Positions 6,357-9,065 of a stretch of 9,065 bases of DNA are shown here, piece by piece (within the stretch, counting starts at the first letter, position 1; each line of letters opens with the position of its first letter). The translations under genes were made by a program, and so were the position numbers. The stretch is from contig JBGAIL010000187.1 of the NCBI GenBank assembly GCA_044225565.1, forward strand, positions 1 through 9,065. Direction: 5' to 3'. The notes under the pieces are model-generated. The model saw only the letters and a list, made by a program, of their open reading frames with translations, searched no databases and was not told the DNA's origin. This stretch comes from CAVXAE01 sp044225565. GTDB taxonomy: Bacteria > Pseudomonadota > Gammaproteobacteria > Steroidobacterales > Steroidobacteraceae.

Positions 6357-8516
6357 ATGAAACGCCACAGTGCGATGAATCGAATCCTGGGTGCAGCCGC
6401 TGGGCTCGCGCTCGCCTGCTGGGTGCTGGCGAGCGGTCCGGCGCGTGCGCAAGGCGCGAACCGGCTCGAGGCCGTCGACGTGCAGACCCTTCCGGGGCAG
6501 CAGCTGCAGCTCATCATGCGACTCTCCGGCCCTGCCGCGGAGCCGCTGTCGTTCACCATCGACAATCCGGCGCGCATCTCCTTCGACCTGCCGGGGACGG
6601 CGCTCGCGCTGCCGTCGCGCCGCATCGACGTGCGCTCCTCCGGCCTCGATTCGATCGTCGCGGCCGAAGCCAAGGACCGCACGCGCCTGGTGCTGAACCT
6701 CGACCAGCTGCTGCCTTACCAGACCCGCGTCGAAGGCAACAACATCGTCGTGATGCTCGGGGCCCAGGTCGCCCAGCAAGCCGCCGCCGCGCCCGCCGAG
6801 TCGGCCGGCGCGCAGTCGGCGTCCGCGGCTCCCTCCGGCCGCTCGATCCGGGCCATCGACTTCCGTCGCGGCACCGATGGCGCGGGCCGCGTCATCGTGA
6901 AGCTCAGCGATCCGCGCACGCAGATCAACCTGCGCCAGCTCGGCAACCAGATCATGGTGGACTTCGCGGGAGCCGAGCTGCCGAAGAACCTGATGCGCCG
7001 CTACGACGCTTCCGATTTCGGTACGCCGATCAGCGATTTCGACGTCGTGCGTGCCGGCAATGCCACGCGCATGATCATCAACGCCACGGGCAACTTCGAG
7101 CAGCTCGCCTACCAGTCGGACGACCAGTACGTGGTCGAAGTGCAGCCGTCGCGCAAGCAGGCCGCCGCGCAGGAGGAAAAGCGCGAGTACACCGGCGAGC
7201 GCCTCACGCTGAACTTCCAGGACATCGAGACCCGCGCCGTGCTGCAGCTGCTGGCCGATGCCAGCGGCCAGAACATCGTCGTGAGCGATTCGGTCACCGG
7301 CAACGTCACGCTGCGGCTGCAGAACGTGCCGTGGGACCAGGCGCTGGACATCGTGCTGCGCACCAAGGGCCTCGACATGCGCAAGCAGGACAACGTCATC
7401 ATCGTGGCGCCGGCCGAGGAGCTCGCGGCGCGCGAGAAGGCCGACCTCGCGGCTAAGAAGGACATCCAGGAGCTTGCGCCGCTGCGCTCGGAGTACGTGC
7501 AGATCAATTACGCGAAAGCCTCCGACATGGCGGCGCTCGTCAAGGCGCAGGGTGGCAGTGGCGGCTCGCTGCTTTCCACGCGCGGCGCGGTCGCCGTCGA
7601 TGAGCGCACCAACATGCTGCTGATCCAGGACACGGCTGACAGGCTCGCGGACATCCGGCGCCTGGTGGCCACGCTCGACATTCCGATCCGCCAGGTGCAG
7701 ATCGAGGCCCGCATCGTCATCGTCAACGACGATTTCACGCGCGAGCTCGGCGTGCGCGCCGGCTACACCGGCATCCGCCGCAACGGCAACGACGGCGTCG
7801 TCGTGACCTCGGGCAGCGCCGAAGCGACCGATACCGCGCTCGACAGCGCTCTGGACAATCTGCAGGACAACGGCACTCCGTATCCGGTTGGAATTCCCAC
7901 GGGGACGAACGCCTCGAACCGCTACAACGTCAACCTGCCCGTGCAGAATGCCGCGGGCCGGATCGCGACGATGATTCTGGGCTCGAACTACATCGTGGAT
8001 CTGGAGCTGTCCGCGGCGCAGGCGGAAGGCCGCGGCCGGGTGGTTTCCTCGCCCCGCCTGCTCACCGCCAACCAGAAGGAAGCGAGCATCGAGCAGGGCG
8101 TCGAGATTCCCTACCAGGAATCGGCGTCGAGCGGCGCGACCACCATCCAGTTCAAGAAGGCGGTGCTGGCGCTGAAGGTGACCCCGCAGATCACGCCGGA
8201 CAACCGCATCATCCTCGACCTCAACGTGAAGAAGGACAGCGTCGGCGAGATCGTCGTGCAGTCCGGCGGTGTCGGCGTGCCCGCCATCGATACCCGCGAG
8301 GTGACGACGCAGGTGCTGGTCAATGACGGCCAGACGGTCGTGCTCGGCGGCATCCTCGAGGAGGAGGAGCGCCACACCGAGAACAAGGTGCCGTACCTGG
8401 GCGACATCCCGGTGCTCGGCAGGCTGTTCAAGACCACGCGCAAGCAGAACGACAAGGACGAGCTGCTCATCTTCGTGACTCCGAAGATCGTGCGCGAAGG
8501 CGTCAACGTTCACTGA
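6357..8516 (+). CDS. pilQ: PilQ, outer-membrane secretin of the type IV pilus
   Basis: PilQ forms the multimeric outer-membrane channel through which the pilus passes. A Sec signal peptide covers about residues 1-31, with probable cleavage after ARA. Two AMIN domains, which bind peptidoglycan, lie at about 36-140 and 162-265, separated by an Ala/Ser-rich linker. The N0/STN domain begins near 278 (YTGERLTLNFQDIETRAVLQLLA) and includes the typical VPWDQALD. The N1 domain is at about 375-440. The secretin core lies at about 447-715, with VVSSPRLLTANQKEASIEQG and VPYLGDIPVLGRLF near the C-terminus. The length of 719 residues is normal for gammaproteobacterial PilQ with two AMIN domains. AGGGAG at 6340-6345 lies 11 bases before the ATG at 6357. 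A second in-frame ATG at 6375 would give a slightly shorter signal peptide and cannot be excluded. The gap to pilP is 30 bases with no terminator, so the gene is the fifth of the operon. Confidence 0.97.
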   Translation: MKRHSAMNRILGAAAGLALACWVLASGPARAQGANRLEAVDVQTLPGQQLQLIMRLSGPAAEPLSFTIDNPARISFDLPGTALALPSRRIDVRSSGLDSIVAAEAKDRTRLVLNLDQLLPYQTRVEGNNIVVMLGAQVAQQAAAAPAESAGAQSASAAPSGRSIRAIDFRRGTDGAGRVIVKLSDPRTQINLRQLGNQIMVDFAGAELPKNLMRRYDASDFGTPISDFDVVRAGNATRMIINATGNFEQLAYQSDDQYVVEVQPSRKQAAAQEEKREYTGERLTLNFQDIETRAVLQLLADASGQNIVVSDSVTGNVTLRLQNVPWDQALDIVLRTKGLDMRKQDNVIIVAPAEELAAREKADLAAKKDIQELAPLRSEYVQINYAKASDMAALVKAQGGSGGSLLSTRGAVAVDERTNMLLIQDTADRLADIRRLVATLDIPIRQVQIEARIVIVNDDFTRELGVRAGYTGIRRNGNDGVVVTSGSAEATDTALDSALDNLQDNGTPYPVGIPTGTNASNRYNVNLPVQNAAGRIATMILGSNYIVDLELSAAQAEGRGRVVSSPRLLTANQKEASIEQGVEIPYQESASSGATTIQFKKAVLALKVTPQITPDNRIILDLNVKKDSVGEIVVQSGGVGVPAIDTREVTTQVLVNDGQTVVLGGILEEEERHTENKVPYLGDIPVLGRLFKTTRKQNDKDELLIFVTPKIVREGVNVH

Positions 8517-8558
8517 CCGCCCGGCGCGGCCGACTGACAGAATTGGATGGAATGGACT
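8517..8558 (+). other. Short pilQ-lipoprotein spacer without a convincing terminator
   Basis: These 42 bases contain only a four-base-pair inverted repeat (CGGC-GCG-GCCG, 8522-8532) with no following T-run. A GGAA at 8549-8552 lies six bases before the next ATG and can serve as its ribosome binding site. Nothing here clearly stops transcription from pilQ, so read-through into the downstream gene is plausible. Confidence 0.5.
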
Positions 8559-9065
8559 ATGCGTAAATTCTTCTCGACGATCTTCCTCGCGGCGCTGGCG
8601 CTTGCAGTGAGCGGCTGCGGTGGAGGCGACGACTCGTTCAAGAATCCGGACGATCCCGGGACGTTGCCGCCCGTCATCGGTGCACTGACTCTCACCACCA
8701 GCACGCCGACTCTGCCGACCGACCGTTCCCTGTCGGCTGACATCCGCGCATTCGTGCAGGACGAGAACAATGTCGCGCTCTCCGGCGTGACAGTGATCTT
8801 TTCCACTGACGGCGGTTTCCTGAACGTCACGCAGGGCGTGACGGACGACAACGGCATTGCCACGGCCACCCTGACTGCCTCGCAGAGCGATCCGTCGAAC
8901 ACGACGATTACGGTCACCGCCGCCGTGGGCGAGACTACTGAAACGGTCGTGGTCGAGACCGTAGGTACGCGGCTGTCCGTGCAGGGGCCTGCTGCTGCGG
9001 CGATCGGACAGACCGCCGAATACACCGTCAATTTGATTGACTCCGGTGACGACGGCCTGAGCAAT
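8559..9065 (+). CDS. Putative Ig-like-domain lipoprotein (3' end outside the window)
   Basis: The frame is open from the ATG at 8559 to the last base, giving 169 codons without a stop, so the C-terminus is missing. The N-terminus is a lipoprotein signal: MRK, a hydrophobic stretch of Leu/Ala, then the lipobox VSGC with the modified cysteine at residue 20. A GGGDD and proline-rich linker follows. Residues of about 45-135 resemble a bacterial Ig-like (Big_1/invasin type) domain, with the pattern VQDENNVALSGVTVIFST, then VTDDNGIATATLTAS, then a Thr/Val-rich strand. A second repeat seems to begin at about 136 (TRLSVQGPAAAAIGQTAEYTV). Such proteins are usually long, surface- or periplasm-facing and often adhesive, but the family is broad and no specific role can be claimed. 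Base use is less GC-biased than in the pil genes, with more ACT, ATT and GTA codons. It starts 42 bases after pilQ, where aroK commonly lies in related bacteria. Confidence 0.85.
   Translation, partial: MRKFFSTIFLAALALAVSGCGGGDDSFKNPDDPGTLPPVIGALTLTTSTPTLPTDRSLSADIRAFVQDENNVALSGVTVIFSTDGGFLNVTQGVTDDNGIATATLTASQSDPSNTTITVTAAVGETTETVVVETVGTRLSVQGPAAAAIGQTAEYTVNLIDSGDDGLSN

Noticed and set aside
5658..8513. 951-codon open frame on the minus strand opposite pilO, pilP and pilQ
   Set aside because: It lies fully antisense to well-recognised pil genes, has a His/Arg/Asp/Leu-rich low-complexity composition and no family resemblance. Long antisense frames are expected where third codon positions are GC-rich.
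8534..8563. CTGACA plus TATGCG as a separate promoter for the Ig-like lipoprotein gene
   Set aside because: The CTGACA is a good -35 match, but the only -10 at a legal spacing overlaps the ATG itself and matches poorly, leaving no room for a leader.

Overview
The window is chromosomal, high-GC DNA, most likely from a gammaproteobacterium. The main evidence is the layout: a class A penicillin-binding protein gene (mrcA/ponA) is divergent from a complete pilMNOPQ operon, as in Pseudomonas, Xanthomonas and relatives. Strong G/C bias at third codon positions and the protein sequences suggest a Xanthomonadales/Nevskiales/Steroidobacter-like lineage rather than Pseudomonas itself, but the genus cannot be fixed from the sequence alone. 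No tRNA, rRNA, CRISPR array, insertion sequence or prophage gene was seen.

Layout. Positions 1-44 are a perfect 44-bp palindrome, probably the transcription terminator of the leftward unit and possibly also the edge of a contig. Positions 48-659 (minus) encode a conserved hypothetical protein with a degenerate nucleotidyltransferase-like C-terminal half. Its start codon overlaps the stop of mrcA (659-3028, minus, PBP1A). Positions 3029-3352 are a divergent promoter region. Rightward from 3353 run pilM, pilN, pilO, pilP and pilQ, packed with overlaps or gaps of 1 to 30 bases. After pilQ, a lipoprotein gene with bacterial Ig-like domains starts at 8559 and runs off the right end. In the classical gammaproteobacterial arrangement aroK and aroB follow pilQ.

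How the genes work together. PilM (cytoplasmic, actin-like) binds the N-terminal tail of PilN. PilN and PilO are bitopic inner-membrane proteins that pair through periplasmic coiled coils and ferredoxin-like domains. The lipoprotein PilP links them to the outer-membrane secretin PilQ, whose AMIN domains bind peptidoglycan. Together they form the alignment complex and outer-membrane gate of the type IVa pilus machine. PBP1A polymerises and cross-links the peptidoglycan this machine must cross.

The most unusual feature is inside pilN. A 43-codon segment covering the periplasmic coiled coil and the following RP turn is present twice in tandem (4608-4736 and 4737-4865; 36/43 residues and 108/129 bases identical). 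PilN becomes 243 residues instead of the usual roughly 190-200, while its partner PilO keeps an ordinary length and lacks the insertion. This is either a real remodelling of the pilus alignment complex or, less likely, an assembly chimera of two strains.
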